Source: Carettochelys insculpta (Eukaryota; Chordata; Testudines; Carettochelyidae). Taken from it: a stretch of 64,000 nucleotides of DNA. The stretch is taken from contig NC_134137.1 in the NCBI RefSeq assembly GCF_033958435.1, positions 171,691,501 to 171,755,500 of the forward strand, written 5' to 3'. The position numbers and the translations under genes were made by a program. This document shows, piece by piece, positions 36,579 to 47,335 of this stretch; position 1 is the stretch's first letter; every line of letters begins with the position of its first letter. The notes beneath the pieces are model-generated. The model was not told the DNA's origin and did not search any database. It saw nothing but the letters and a program-made list of their open reading frames with translations.

Positions 36579-37874
36579 TGTAGTGAGTCAGTATGGCCTC
36601 CTGCAGACCCGGAGGCAGGGGAGGCTATGCAGAGGCCCTGGTGGGCGGGGCCGGAGCCAGGAGACCAGAGGCCCGCCCCTCAGAGGGCGGGGCCAAGGGC
36701 TAGAAGAGCCAAAGGCGGGACTCAGGACCCATTCGTGCCTGGGCCTTCGGGCAGGGAGGACGTGCCTGCACAAGCTCCTCGGCGCCAAAGGCAGAGGGCC
36801 TGCTGCTGCCCAGCCAGGCTGGAGGAGCAAGCCCCCAGAGGCTCCAAGCAATCCCGGGTCCATATGCCCCAAGGGGACTACCCGGACTTCCCAGACCTAC
36901 CAGGACCTTCACGCCGGCCGAGACCCCCGCCTTGGAAGAGGCCCCAGGAGCGGGCTGCCCCAGAGTCCCGGCAGATCCTTACAGCACTCAGACCCAGGAT
37001 CGCCTCGGGTCTCCTGTATTACCGCCGCCCGACTACCCTAACGACACTGTTATGGACGACTGGCCGGAGCCCCCGAAGGTGGATGACCCAGAGGAGACTG
37101 ACCTAGGGGGACCCCTTGACCAGATGGACTGGGACCTTCCGCCAGCAGAGGCTGAGGTAGGAAGTGGCCCGAGGAACGATGCTCACGAACCAATGGCAGT
37201 GTGTTGCGGTCTGGATCCCCACTGCTGGGGTTGCGTGTGAGCGACCCTCAGGGCCCCGGGCCGGGTCGCAGTGGAGTGGGAGAGCCTGCGACCCCCTACC
37301 CCCCCTCCTTGACAGGGCCAGCCTGTGCTGGGCCTGCGCTTAAACCCTTGGGTTGCTGCCCCGCCCCAAACTGAGGGCTGGGCCTGCACTTAAACCCTTG
37401 GGTTGCTGCCCCGCCCCAAACTGAGGGCTGGGCTTGTGTTTAAACCTTGTGTTGCTGCCCCGCCCCAAACTGAGGGCTGGGCCTGCGCTTAAACCCCTGT
37501 GTTGCTGCCCTGCCCTGGACTAAGGGCTGGGCCCGCGCTTAAACCCCTGTGTTGCTGCCCTGCCCTGGACTAAGGGCTGGGCCCAGAACTGTGCTAGTAC
37601 TTGGGACTGCTGCCCTACCCTGGACTGAGGGCCGGGCCTAGAGTTGTACTATTACCTGTGAACTGCTGCCCTGCCCTGGACTGAGGGCTGGGCCCAGAAC
37701 TATACAACTCTTGTGAACTGCTGCCCCGCCCTAGATTGAGGTCTGGGGCCTGTATGGGGTTGTAGCGGTGAGCCGCTGACCGCCCGAACTGAGTACGGGC
37801 CGGTGCCCTGAACCCCCCTTTTTTGCTGCTGCCCACCCTAGACCAAGGGGCTGGGCGTCTCTGGACTTGTTACA
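36579..37874 (+). mobile_element. solo LTR, 1,296 bp, with internal minisatellite
   Basis: The segment starts TGTAGTGAGTCAG and ends CTTGTTACA, so it has TG...CA termini with a short inverted TGTA/TACA. It is flanked by a perfect 5-bp GACAG duplication (36574-36578 and 37875-37879). Removing it restores the PLE endonuclease reading across the junction. No internal region or second LTR is present, which indicates recombination between LTRs. The family (Gypsy-like or retroviral) cannot be told from an LTR alone. It is GC-rich, with no clear TATA box or AATAAA. An open frame at 36932-37240 has no recognised domain. Confidence 0.85.
37318..37855 (+). repeat. about 50-bp minisatellite inside the LTR
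   Basis: Units begin near 37331, 37381, 37431, 37480, 37530 and 37580, then become longer and more diverged to about 37855, giving nine or ten copies. The core is GGGCTGGGCCTGCGCTTAAA followed by a TTGCTGCCCCGCCC block. Neighbouring units are the most alike (37331 with 37381; 37480 with 37530), as expected of recent slippage or unequal exchange. Confidence 0.95.
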
Positions 37875-38388
37875 GACAGACTTCAAACTCTCTTAGACAA
37901 AGAATTAATGGGCATAAAACAGACATAAAAACACTCCCGATTCACAAACCTGCCAGCCAGCACTTTAATGGAGTGGGCCATTCTGTTAATGACCTGAAAG
38001 TCTGTGTTTTACTGAAAAGGAACTTTCACAGCTGTTTGGAAAGAGAGGCTGCTGAACTCTCTTTTATATTCAAATTCGACACATTAACACTTGGTTTGAA
38101 CTGGGATGGCAATTATCTGGCTCATTATAAGGACTCTTCTACATACTTTGCTTTATCTAATTCTTGACTTCCCTCCCACTCCTTCTGCTCCTCTGCCCTC
38201 TGATTTGCTCACCTTGATAATAATTTTTTCTGATTTGTCAACCTTGATTACTATTTTTAGTTCTCTGTGCCTTAAATATTGAGTCTGTTCTGGTAAGGCT
38301 GAAGAAGTGGGTCTGTCCCACAGAAGCTCATCACCTAATAAATTATTTTGTTAGTCTTTAAAGTGCTACTGGACTGCTTTTTGTTTTG

Positions 38389-38750
38389 AGGGAAGAATCT
38401 TGTTATGAAACAAGAGATTGTACAGGGTGCACTTGTGGTCCTCTGATATCAAGAAAATATTGTCAAATCGGAGTGAACGTAAAGAAAATAACAGGAAAGA
38501 TCAGCTGGTGGAAGGAGTGAATGTTGAGGGAAGGCTGTAAGAACTAAGTCTGTGTAGCCTGGCTACCTGAAGATTCACAAAAATATGAAACCCACAAACA
38601 CTTAAAATGTGAATACACCAATGAAGAAGGAGAAATGCTTTGTTTTGCTGCAAAAGATATAATTGGGCATAGTACACATTAAAACAATCAATGGAAAGCT
38701 TACACTAACAGTGAGGTCCCAGAGCATTCTCCCCAGGGAAGCTCTTAGCA
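38389..38750. other. no recognisable feature
   Basis: Unassigned sequence. The last 8 bases (TCTTAGCA, 38743-38750) are the target duplication of the next element. Confidence 0.5.
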
Positions 38751-39224
38751 CAGGGGCTGGCTATCGAAATAGCAAGACCACCCATTTTTTACCAGTTTGG
38801 TAAAAACTCAATCATTCAAGAGCCGCAATGCACGTGAATATGAGACAGTCCTTAATAAATAACGTCAAACCATACTTTTTGTAACCCCTGTTTTAAGACC
38901 AGCGCACACACCACAATTCGCAATGTGATACATGTTTACTGCAGAACATTCACAAACTTTTTACATCTTCTGTTTCCTCACACTTTAGGAGTGCGTTTGT
39001 ACCACTGTCTTCCTGACTTTCACTCCCAGACCCACTTTAAGTATGCCAGTTTTACCTCATGTTTAATTACAGTTTTCTGTCTTAAAACATGTGTTGCCTT
39101 TCACAGCAGGAGTGCTGCAAGCTTCCTTTTCCTTTTCAAAATCAAGACTTTATTAGCAACACGATCAAAACACAGATACAATATCATATCCCACAATGCA
39201 CTGCACATTTTGAAGGGGAGTTAA

Positions 39225-41577
39225 GCAATGAACATAAGAACGGCCATACTGGGTCAGACCAAAGGTCCATCTCGCCCAGTATCCTGTCTGCTGAGAGTAG
39301 CCAATGCCTGGTGCTCCAGAGGAGGTGAACCAAAGACAATGATCGAGCGATTCGTCTCCTGCCATCCATCTCCCGCCTTCGACAAAAGGCTAGGCACCAT
39401 ACCTTACCCCTTGCTAATAACCATCTGTGGACCTGACCTCCAAATATTTATCGAGCTCTTTTTTAAACTCTGTTAGAGTCCTGGCCTTCACAGCATCCTC
39501 TGGTAAGGAGTTCCACAGGTTGACTGTGTGCTGGGTGAAGAAAAACTTCCTTTTATTAGTTTTGAACCTGCTACCCATTAATTTCATTTGGTGTCCTCTA
39601 GTTCTTATATTATGGGAACAAGTAAATAACTTTTCTGTATTCACTTTCTCCACACCATTCGTGATTTTATATATCTCTATCATATCGCCCCTCAGTCTCC
39701 TCTTTTCTAGACTGAAAAGTCCCAGTCTGTCTAGCCTCTCCTCATATGGGACCCTTTCCTAACCCTTAATCATTTTAGTTGCCCTTTTCTGAACCTTTTG
39801 TAATGCCAATATATCTTCTTCGAGGTGAGGAGACCACATCTGCATGCAGTACTCAAGATGTGGGCGTACCATAGTTTTATATAGGGGAAGTAAGATATTC
39901 TTCGTCTTATTTTCTATCCCTTTTTTAATTATTCCTAACATCCTATTTGCTTTACTGACTGCCACTGCACACCGCATGGATGTTTTCAGAGAACTATCCA
40001 CTATAATTCCAAGATCCCTTTCCTGATCTGTTGTAGCTAAATTTGGCCCCATCATATTATATGTATAATTAGGGTTATTTTTCCCAATGTGCATTACCTT
40101 ACACTTAAGCACATTAAATTTCAGTTGCCATTTTGCTGCCCAATCACTCAGTTTGCTGAGATCTTTTTGAAGTTCTTCACAGTCTGCTTTGGTTTTGACT
40201 ATCCTGAACAGTTTGGTGTCATCTGCAAACTTTGCCACCTCACTGCTTACCCCTTTCTCTAGATCATTGACTAATAAGTTGAACAAGATTAGTCCCAGGA
40301 CTGACCCTTGGGGAATGCCACTAGTTACCCCCTTCCGTTGTGAAAATTTACCATTTATTCCTACCCTTTGTTCCCTGTCTTTTAACCAGTTTCCAATCCA
40401 TGAAAGGATCTTTCCTCCTATCCCATGACCACCTAATTTACATAAGAGCCTTTGGTGAGGGACCATGTCAAAGGCTTTCTGGAAATCTAAGTATACTACG
40501 TCTACTGCATCCCCCCCACCGTCCGCATGCTTGTTAACCCCTTCAAAGAACTCTAATAGATTAGTAAGACATGACTTCCCTTTACGGAAACCATGTTGAC
40601 TTTTGCTCAACAAATCATGTTCCTCTATGTGTCTGACAATTTTATTCTTTACTATTGTTTCTACTAATTTGCCTAGTACTGACATTAGACTTACCGGTCT
40701 ATAATTGCTAGGGTCTCCTTTAGAGCCCTTTTTAAATATTGGTGTTATATTAGCTGTCTTCCAATCATGGGGTACTGAAGCTGATTTAAAGGATAGGTTA
40801 CAAACCACTGTTAATAACTCCGCAATTTCACATTTGAGTTCTTTGAGAACTCTTGGGTGAATACCATCCGGTCCCGGAGACTTGTGACTGTTTAGCCTAT
40901 CAGTTAGTTCCAAAACCTCCTCTAATGATACTTCGATCTGGGACAGCTCCTCAGATTTGTCACCCATAAAGGATGGCTCAGATTTGGGAATCTCTCTAAC
41001 ATCCTCAGCCGTGAAGACTGAAACAAAGAAATCATTTAGTTTCACCGCAATGGCATTATCTTCCTTGATTGCTTCTTTTATGTCTCTATCATCCAGAGGC
41101 CCCACTGCTTTTTCAGCAGGCTTCCTGCTTCTAATGTACTTAAAAAACATTTTACTATTGTTTTTTGAATGTATGGCTAACTGTTCCTCAAAATCTTTTT
41201 TGGCTTTTCTTATTACATTTTTACATTTAATTTGGCAGTGTTTATGTTCCTTTCTATTTTGATCACTAGGATTTGACTTCCACTTTTTAAAAGATGCCTT
41301 TTTATCTCTCACTGCCTCTTTTACATGGTTGTTAAACCATGGTGGCTCTTTTTTAGGTTTCTTACTGTGTTTCTTAATTTGGGGTATACATTTAAGTTGG
41401 GCCTCTAATATGGTATCTTTGAAAAGTTTCCACGCAGCTTGCAGGGATTTTACTCTAGTTACTCTACCTTTTAATTTCTGCTTAACTAACCTCCTCATTT
41501 TTGTGCAAGTCCTCTTTTTGAAATTAAATACCAGAGTGTTGGACTGTTGTGATGTTCTTCCCAACACAGGAATATTA
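39225..41577 (-). mobile_element. 5'-truncated CR1 LINE, young-looking
   Basis: Read on minus, it starts within ORF2 at about 41577 and ends at about 39225 in the CR1 3' UTR; seen on plus, the end is AACATAAGAACGGCCATACT. Both boundaries fall within hAT sequence that matches copy 1. The coding part has a single stop, far fewer lesions than any other CR1 here except the ORF1 at 18214. Its subfamily matches the 2.4-5.1 kb and 23.8 kb copies. Confidence 0.9.
39414..41567 (-). pseudogene. CR1 ORF2 C-terminal two-thirds, one stop
   Basis: The frame covers the region between endonuclease and polymerase, then reverse transcriptase and the C-terminal domain. Visible motifs are SHKSPGPDGIHPRVLKEL, NYRPVSLMSVLGKLVE, GFRKGKSCLTNLLEF, VYLDFQKAFDMV, GIPQGSVLGLILFN, catalytic FADDTKLF and RPHLEYCMQMW. 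A single in-frame TAG (39759-39761) follows KMIKG; the same frame continues without interruption to 39414 with the C-terminal [10 protein letters not shown] and [14 protein letters not shown] segments. The endonuclease is absent through 5' truncation, so the copy could not have been autonomous. Confidence 0.9.
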
Positions 41578-41784
41578 AATGTTTCAGTGTTTCAAGATTA
41601 CATATCGTATCATTTGCTATTTAGATATGAGTTATTCATTGTTGGGCTTTTAGCCACTCACCCTTTATCGAAAATAATCAGGACGTTTTGGGTTTTTTGA
41701 CTTTGCAATTATAATGTCAGGAGCTGCAAAGAAGTCCTTAAAAAGTAGCATGTGGCTCTGAAGCTGCAGAACCCTGTCTTAGCA

Positions 41785-43403
41785 GCTCCATGCTACAGGA
41801 GGTATGCAAAACAGAACTGGACAAATGAACAGTGATTGTGCATAGGCAAAGTCTGTAGTGGCAGGGGGACATACTGGCTGAGTCACCAAGGCTTTTCCTT
41901 GCCTGGTTATTAACTGCATGCTTTCTGTGGTTTACCTCATGCTCTGTAGAACAAAATTTTCTTATAGCCAACAAGCTGACTGGTCTTTTTAAAGCAAGAT
42001 GTGTGGAACTGGTTTTGAGCATGGTGATAGTAAAAGATTTCCTTATTAAAACTTGTCCATGATCAAGAAAAGGCAGTTCTCAAGACAAACAGTATGTCCT
42101 ATTATAAGGCCTCTAGGTTTGTAGCTCTGTCTCTGTGACTGTGATCAAGATGCAGCTGAAAGGCAAACTCTCCAAAGCTTTATTGTTAGTAACTTGGCAC
42201 TAATTTGTGGTTTCTGGAAGGTTAACAAAACTCTTGCAGTTGGCAGCTTTCCATCAGGACTGTGAAAGTAAGTACTTTAAAAACAAAACAAAAACACGAT
42301 TTTCAGGTCAGCCACAAAAACAGAATGGCACTTGTAGAGCAATTCCCACTAGCTCTGAGGTATGGAAGAGTTGCTTACGAGTTCCCTTGGAATGCTGGTG
42401 TACAGAAAAGCAAGCCTTTGGCTATAAGTCTAAGGAAAAGCACAGGTGATGCATGGGGAATGCACAAGGGGCCACTGTCAGCTCATAGGGCCAAGAATGG
42501 ACAGGATTATTGGATTTGTTTCAACACAGAGTGGATTAGGGGGAATGTACTTTATTAAGCTCACTACTCTACTGATACTACATTTCACAGGGTACACGTT
42601 AGCTTTGATGGAATAAGAAGTTCTTTATGATGCTTACGTTCCTGCTGCCACAAGGAGTCCCATCCCTGTTGCATCACACCAGGGCTGCAGTGGACATGGG
42701 TCCAGCTGGGGGAATCCAGGGCACCCCTGAGGCCGAGATCCCTGGTGAGCCTCAAGAGGGGTGGGACATCGCAGTGGTTTTATCCCTTAGCTGTTTACTG
42801 GGCATGCGCACGCTGGCTCAATGCCAGTTTTAGCTTTCTCATGAGGCTGAAGCCAAGATTACTCTGTTTACTGGCTCCCTAGGTTCCCATCTCAAGTGCA
42901 GGTGTCAGGGCTGATATGGCTATCTGATGTTTATGTTTGCGGGGTTTAAGGCTGTAACATAGGGATGGAACTTTGTTGTACTACAGGAGTGGAAGTTTCT
43001 ACTTTGGCTCTTTGAGGTCTGCAGGCTGCTCTTTAAGGCCTTCAGGCCTGCAGGCATGTTACATGACAGCCACATGCACTGCCCCTCCCCACCACAAGGC
43101 AAGAGGGTCTGGCTAGCAGCAGGAGTTTGCACCCCTGCGTACTCTGGCAGCAGTAGGGAAGATGGAGCAAGGCAGCTGCATCTCATGCTGCTGTCCAGCC
43201 ACACCACTCTAGGGGAAAGATGGGACCACCCCTGCACTCCCCAGCAGGATATGGAGGAGTGTGGCTGGAGACTAGAATGACAGAGGCCTAGGCCACTTTA
43301 AATATAGAGGTCCCAGCTCAGCCACAGCCCCAAGCTCCCAACATATCTAACTTCTTATCCACAGGGTCAAACTAAAACCAAAAGAACATGAACAGTTGAG
43401 ATA
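41785..43403. other. no recognisable feature
   Basis: Frames near 42207-42558 and 42920-43280 overlap on both strands and show no domain. No repeat family recognised. Confidence 0.4.
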
Positions 43404-44985
43404 TTTATTTGTTAACAATTAAGTCATTATACCAAGGGCATGTGTATTAAAAAGGTAACTAATTGAGAGTTTCCACTGCAAAGCAAAATTCTTCATTTTA
43501 GGAAGGCCTCTTCTGTCTTTGTTGTGTGCAAACTTGTTTATAATCAATGAAAAATCTAATTTACATGCAACATCACTGTTAGTGTTAAGCATTGTGAGCC
43601 CATTCAAATGAGGATTTGTCCCATCGTACAACAATGATAGTTCTTAACGTGTTTTAACATGTTGGACGTGCATTCACCTGAAGCCACTAAGGCAGGGAAG
43701 ATGACAAAAGTACATAATGCTGTCATGATAGTAGGAAATACAGTCGACCGGCCAAGGTCAAATATCTCTTGAATCTGTTCTTTTGTTTTGCAGTCCAATT
43801 TAAAGTTGGTGGAATGTATAGATTTCAGGAAGATGATCTCATCACAGATCTCTTGAAATTTCATTCTTGTACCTTTGTTGAAACTGTTCAGCCACTGAAT
43901 ATAGATCTTCATCACTTAGCTTTCTGAACTCCCAAAGGAATCCATAAAGGGTACAAATTTGTTGCAGTGACTCAAATCGATGTATGGGACCAGGTTTGAT
44001 GGAGTCGATAAAACAAACAAAACAAAATATTGACTTGATGGTGCCTTTCTGCATGAGCTTTAGATGTTAGGCTGTGATCAATAGAAAACTCAGATGGAAT
44101 GTCAATACCTTCTGCTACTGATTTGGACTCAGAAATTATTGTGTCCCATTGGTCACAAATCTTTTGAATACCTTTAAGAAGTCGTTCAGAGTTATCCCTC
44201 TCAACACCTAATGTAGCTTTGTGTGCTTCAGTTACAAAATTAGTTTAGTGGATCGTTTTTAGCAACTTCAGCCACATGGATGTCATTAAAATGCATTCAG
44301 TTTTGGATGTATACTTCTGAATTGACTTAAGCTCAGTGAAAGTCTGTGCTGTAAGAACAAAAGAAGCAAGCTCATTTAAACTCTTTCGCACAGAGTCCAA
44401 ATGCTGTGCAGCTGGTTTAATGCCATCAGTGTGTGCTGACCATCTCGTTGTCAACATGCCATGGATGGAAACAGGAAGATGCTGCCTCATTATTTCCCAC
44501 TTTTGAGGACTGCTGCTGAAGAGGTCATACAATTGGTGGATTGCCCCAAAGTACGTGATTGCTTCCTTACATGATTCAGCACAATCAACGCCAATAAGAT
44601 TCAGTGTGTGGTTGCCACAACAGAAGAAACTACTGTTGGGATTTTGCTCAAGAAGGACTGCTTGTACCGTGTTGTACTTCCCAGCCATATAGAATCCATT
44701 GTCATAGGTCAATGTAGACTGGAAAATTTAATTTGAAGCCATCTAGAACTTCTAATACATGAGGAGCTATTTCTTTTCCAGTTTTTTTCCCCATGAAATT
44801 ATCTAACAAAATGAATTGTTCTTCAGTTGAAACCCATAAACTTCCTGCAATTTTAACACATTGAACAACCCAGGTCATCTGTTCTTTATCGGAACAGTCT
44901 GAGGTTGCATCAATAATAATTGAAAAATACTTTGCATGGTAGGAAAGTGTCAAATTTGAGTTCCCTTTGTCTCCTGAGACCTGGG
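43404..44985 (-). pseudogene. hAT-family transposase (ZMYM1-like), broken
   Basis: hAT transposases have an RNase-H-like DDE core and a C-terminal dimerisation region. On minus, 44953-44702 gives YFSIIIDATSDCSDKEQMTW, the start of the catalytic region with its Asp. 44712-44245 has YDNGFYMAGKYNTVQA, FCCGNHTLNLIGVD and MLTTRWSAHTDG, a conserved block around a second catalytic region. Fragments at 44054-43842 and 43915-43604 follow. The C-terminal block is FVIFPALVASGECTSNMLK, the hAT dimerisation signature with SGE where SAE/SGERSFS is usual. Frameshifts lie near 44705 and between 44245 and 43915, and a stop after TMGQILI ends the frame at 43604. I cannot see its terminal repeats, so a decayed domesticated gene is not excluded, though less likely. 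Confidence 0.8.
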
Positions 44986-45120
44986 TGAAATGGCCTTCCT
45001 TGCATGCCCTCTGGTAGGGCCTGCCAATACATTCCTTAAAATCTGAGAGGTTTCCAATGACCCTAGAATTTCTCTGGTTTCCCTCTCAGTCTAAACCCCA
45101 GCCTTCCTCTGCTTTCTATG

Positions 45121-45363
45121 GGTTTGTCTGCACTTGCAGAAAGATTGACCTGGTCAGGGTCAATCTTCCAGAGTTTGGTTTCGCGCCTCTGGTAAAGGAC
45201 ATGTGAAATTGATGTGTCTGGGGTCAGCAGTCAACCCTGTACTCCTTGCTATTGTGAGGAGTAAGGGAGGTCAACAGGAACAATGCGTCCATCTAGCTAC
45301 GCAATTGCTGTAGCTAGAATTGCGTATCTGAAATTAACTTTCAAGTCTGGTGGAGACCTGGCC
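45121..45363 (+). mobile_element. miniature DNA transposon, family B copy 2
   Basis: The left end GGTTTGTCTGCACTTGC and reversed right end GGCCAGGTCTCCACC form weak inverted repeats. The body matches 284-574 (shared GCTACGCAA, TAGCTAGAATTG, ATCTGAAATT). It is non-coding and lies just upstream of the hAT transposase remnant. Confidence 0.55.
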
Positions 45364-47266
45364 TAAGCTGTAAAGTCACCAGAACACATGCTCCTTCTCC
45401 CTCAATTTTTTTGTCTGTTCTGGTGGTAAATGGAGACAAATTTCGTTGACATTTTAAAGTTTGGAAAATGTTGATCAGCTGTGCTGAGGGCGAAATGCTT
45501 AGAGACTAATTATGATAATGGAACCTGTTAATGTTCATCTTCAACTGGCTAGAGATACTACTATGGAGAGAAGTAGGATAATTGTTTCAGCCTAAGAGAT
45601 AAGGTGCTGGAACAACTTTTAGGGTGGGGATGCTAAAGACAGAAACCATGTAGCTAGGCTGTTATTACTGCTTCAGGGTTCCACCCCAAGCAACCCTAGT
45701 TCCATCAGCAGTGGTTCCTGTAAGCTCTACACTTGTGTGGCCACCCAGGAAAAATTCAGATGCCTTCCAGCTGGTTAGCAGAGCATCTCCAGCTAGTTTT
45801 TTTGTTTGTTTGTCGGTTTGTTTCCGGGGTGGTGCACATTCACACATGCCTCGGTGCCCATAAAAATTATTCTGCATGTGGATGAAAAGATTAGAGTATA
45901 CTCCATACTCTAGTATCTGTGCTTAAGAGTGAATGGCACTGTTGCCATATCACCCCTGCAAACTGTGGGGCAATGGAGGTCGGGGAGTGGATTGGAATCA
46001 GATGGCTGTGTGCACCATCCTGTTTGTCCTTTAGGCAGGTCCACTTCGTAGCCTTTTCAGCAGAACAGGCACTGGAAAGAGTAACATTTTCACTCCCTGA
46101 AGAATATGGGTAGGTGACCCCTTCAGTACTCGTCCGCTAATGAAACCAGTACACATGTATCAAGGGAAGAACAGATCCAGTGACCTGTGCTTGCTGCCAT
46201 GCTAATCATGATTTACATTGTGGCAGCCAGAAGGGGAGAGAGAGTCCCTGCCACTGCCAGGGTCTCCTGCATCATCAGACCAGATGATCGGCGACATGGA
46301 TTTGGGCTGCCACACTGCCTCTGGAGTCAGCTTCACAGCTCCAGCTGTGCTGTAACTTGATGTGCCAAAACAGACTGTGCCTGGGCAACAGGGACAACCC
46401 TCTAAGGCCATGGCATCCAACACACTAGCCACTGGCCACATGTGGCTATTTGACTGGTTTAGTGTGGTGAGTTGGCTTGAACAATAAAAATTCAAAATTC
46501 GTTGCACTCAAAATTTTTTTTAAATCAAAACCAAATTTTTTCAGAGAATTAAAATAGTTCAGAAGATCTTTCTCACAAAATTGTTTACATTTTCAGAATA
46601 ACGTGGCTAGGTTGCTAGAGCTCTTACTATAACTGTCGTGGGTCCTGCTTCAGAACTTGGCTGGACACCACCGCTGTAAGGTGCTGTGGAGGGAGATGGT
46701 TGCTCTTTATGTATAGGGCTGCATGGCAGTCTTAAGAGGAGCACTGCTGCTTCAAAAAAATCAGTATTTGGCTCAAAAATCATTTACCTGTCTTTGCTTT
46801 AAATCTTGCCTTTGCTTGTCTTGTCCACATACAATTTCCCTCCGTGTACGGTACGCTAACAGTGACTTTACAAAGCTGCTCACGAGTGATGTTGGGACTC
46901 TGACAAACTTTCTTAGGAAAAAATGACATATAAATAGGAGAGGTTAGTCACATTTGTTCCATTTGAATGACAGGGCAAAAAGCTAGCTAATAGGAGAGGA
47001 AAAGAAACAATGGCAAGAACATTTGCAGGCAAAGAATGTTGTGCAAATACACAGTGCCTTTTCTATGAAAAAAAGAGGAGCCGGGCGGTACTCATCCAGC
47101 TCTCCGCCCCACCATACGCAGCATCTGGGGCTGCTGAGATGCTGGTGCTCAGTATCGGCAAGTACTGGCACAAAACACACCACAAATAATGGAAAATAAA
47201 AAACGAGACGTGAACTGACATCACCTTTTAAAATGCGTTACTGCAGTCTAGTGTTTTGCCTTGAGA

Positions 47267-47271
<5 letters not shown>
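45364..47271. other. no gene recognised
   Basis: A stretch near 46405-46470 with CCACATGTGGCTATTTGAC has hAT-like wording but no mirrored end. Around 47045-47165 a GCCGG...TACT arrangement suggests another small element. Neither is firm enough to annotate. Confidence 0.35.
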
Positions 47272-47311
<40 letters not shown>

Positions 47312-47335
47312 ACACACACACACACACACACACAC
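47272..47335. repeat. (CT)n(CA)n microsatellite
   Basis: About 18 CT units pass into about 13 CA units. Confidence 0.95.

Larger units (their letters stand above)
35752..38167 (+). pseudogene. PLE-B reverse transcriptase / endonuclease remnant
   Basis: The frame enters at HIDNTFMIWT (35752), the catalytic loop with both the Tyr and the second Asp altered, and stays open to 36255. It includes NLHPTINLCLDYS and YTYLHASSFHPAHTTRS. Shifted frames then cover the zinc-binding segment (near 36420-36490) and the start of the endonuclease (MCQQCPRALYIGQ) at 36539-36578. After the LTR, 37880-38167 resumes with SNSLRQRINGHKTDI, SQHFNGVGHSVNDLKV and YLAHYKDS. Much of the N-terminal half is missing. It is inactive. 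Confidence 0.8.
35665..38388 (+). mobile_element. Penelope-like element, copy B, split by a solo LTR
   Basis: It begins with about 50 bp of the family 3' end (GAGGAAGTTGGTCTTACCC, CACCTAATAAAT-like). It then jumps straight into the reverse transcriptase at the catalytic loop and runs through the zinc-binding region and endonuclease. It closes with the usual 3' sequence at about 38235-38388. A 1,296-bp LTR (36579-37874) sits in the endonuclease. The terminal-sequence-then-body order fits the partial tandem (pseudo-LTR) structures known for Penelope-like elements. Confidence 0.85.
38751..41776. mobile_element. hAT non-autonomous element, copy 2, split by CR1
   Basis: The left end CAGGGGCTGGC and the reversed right end CAGGGTTCTGCAGC are imperfect inverted repeats. 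They are flanked by a perfect 8-bp TCTTAGCA duplication (38743-38750, 41777-41784). The body matches copy 1 at 2682-3860: CAAGACCACCCATTTTTT near the left and a TATCATTTGCTATTTAG-like block near the right. It lacks the GC-rich interior of copy 1. A 2.35-kb CR1 lies inside. No transposase is encoded. Confidence 0.9.

Noticed and set aside
37318..37855. CRISPR-like array
   Set aside because: Units are contiguous and vary throughout, with no constant repeat and variable spacer pattern. It is a minisatellite.
47042..47165. Small DNA transposon with GCCGG/TACT ends
   Set aside because: Only about ten bases mirror, and no target duplication is visible.
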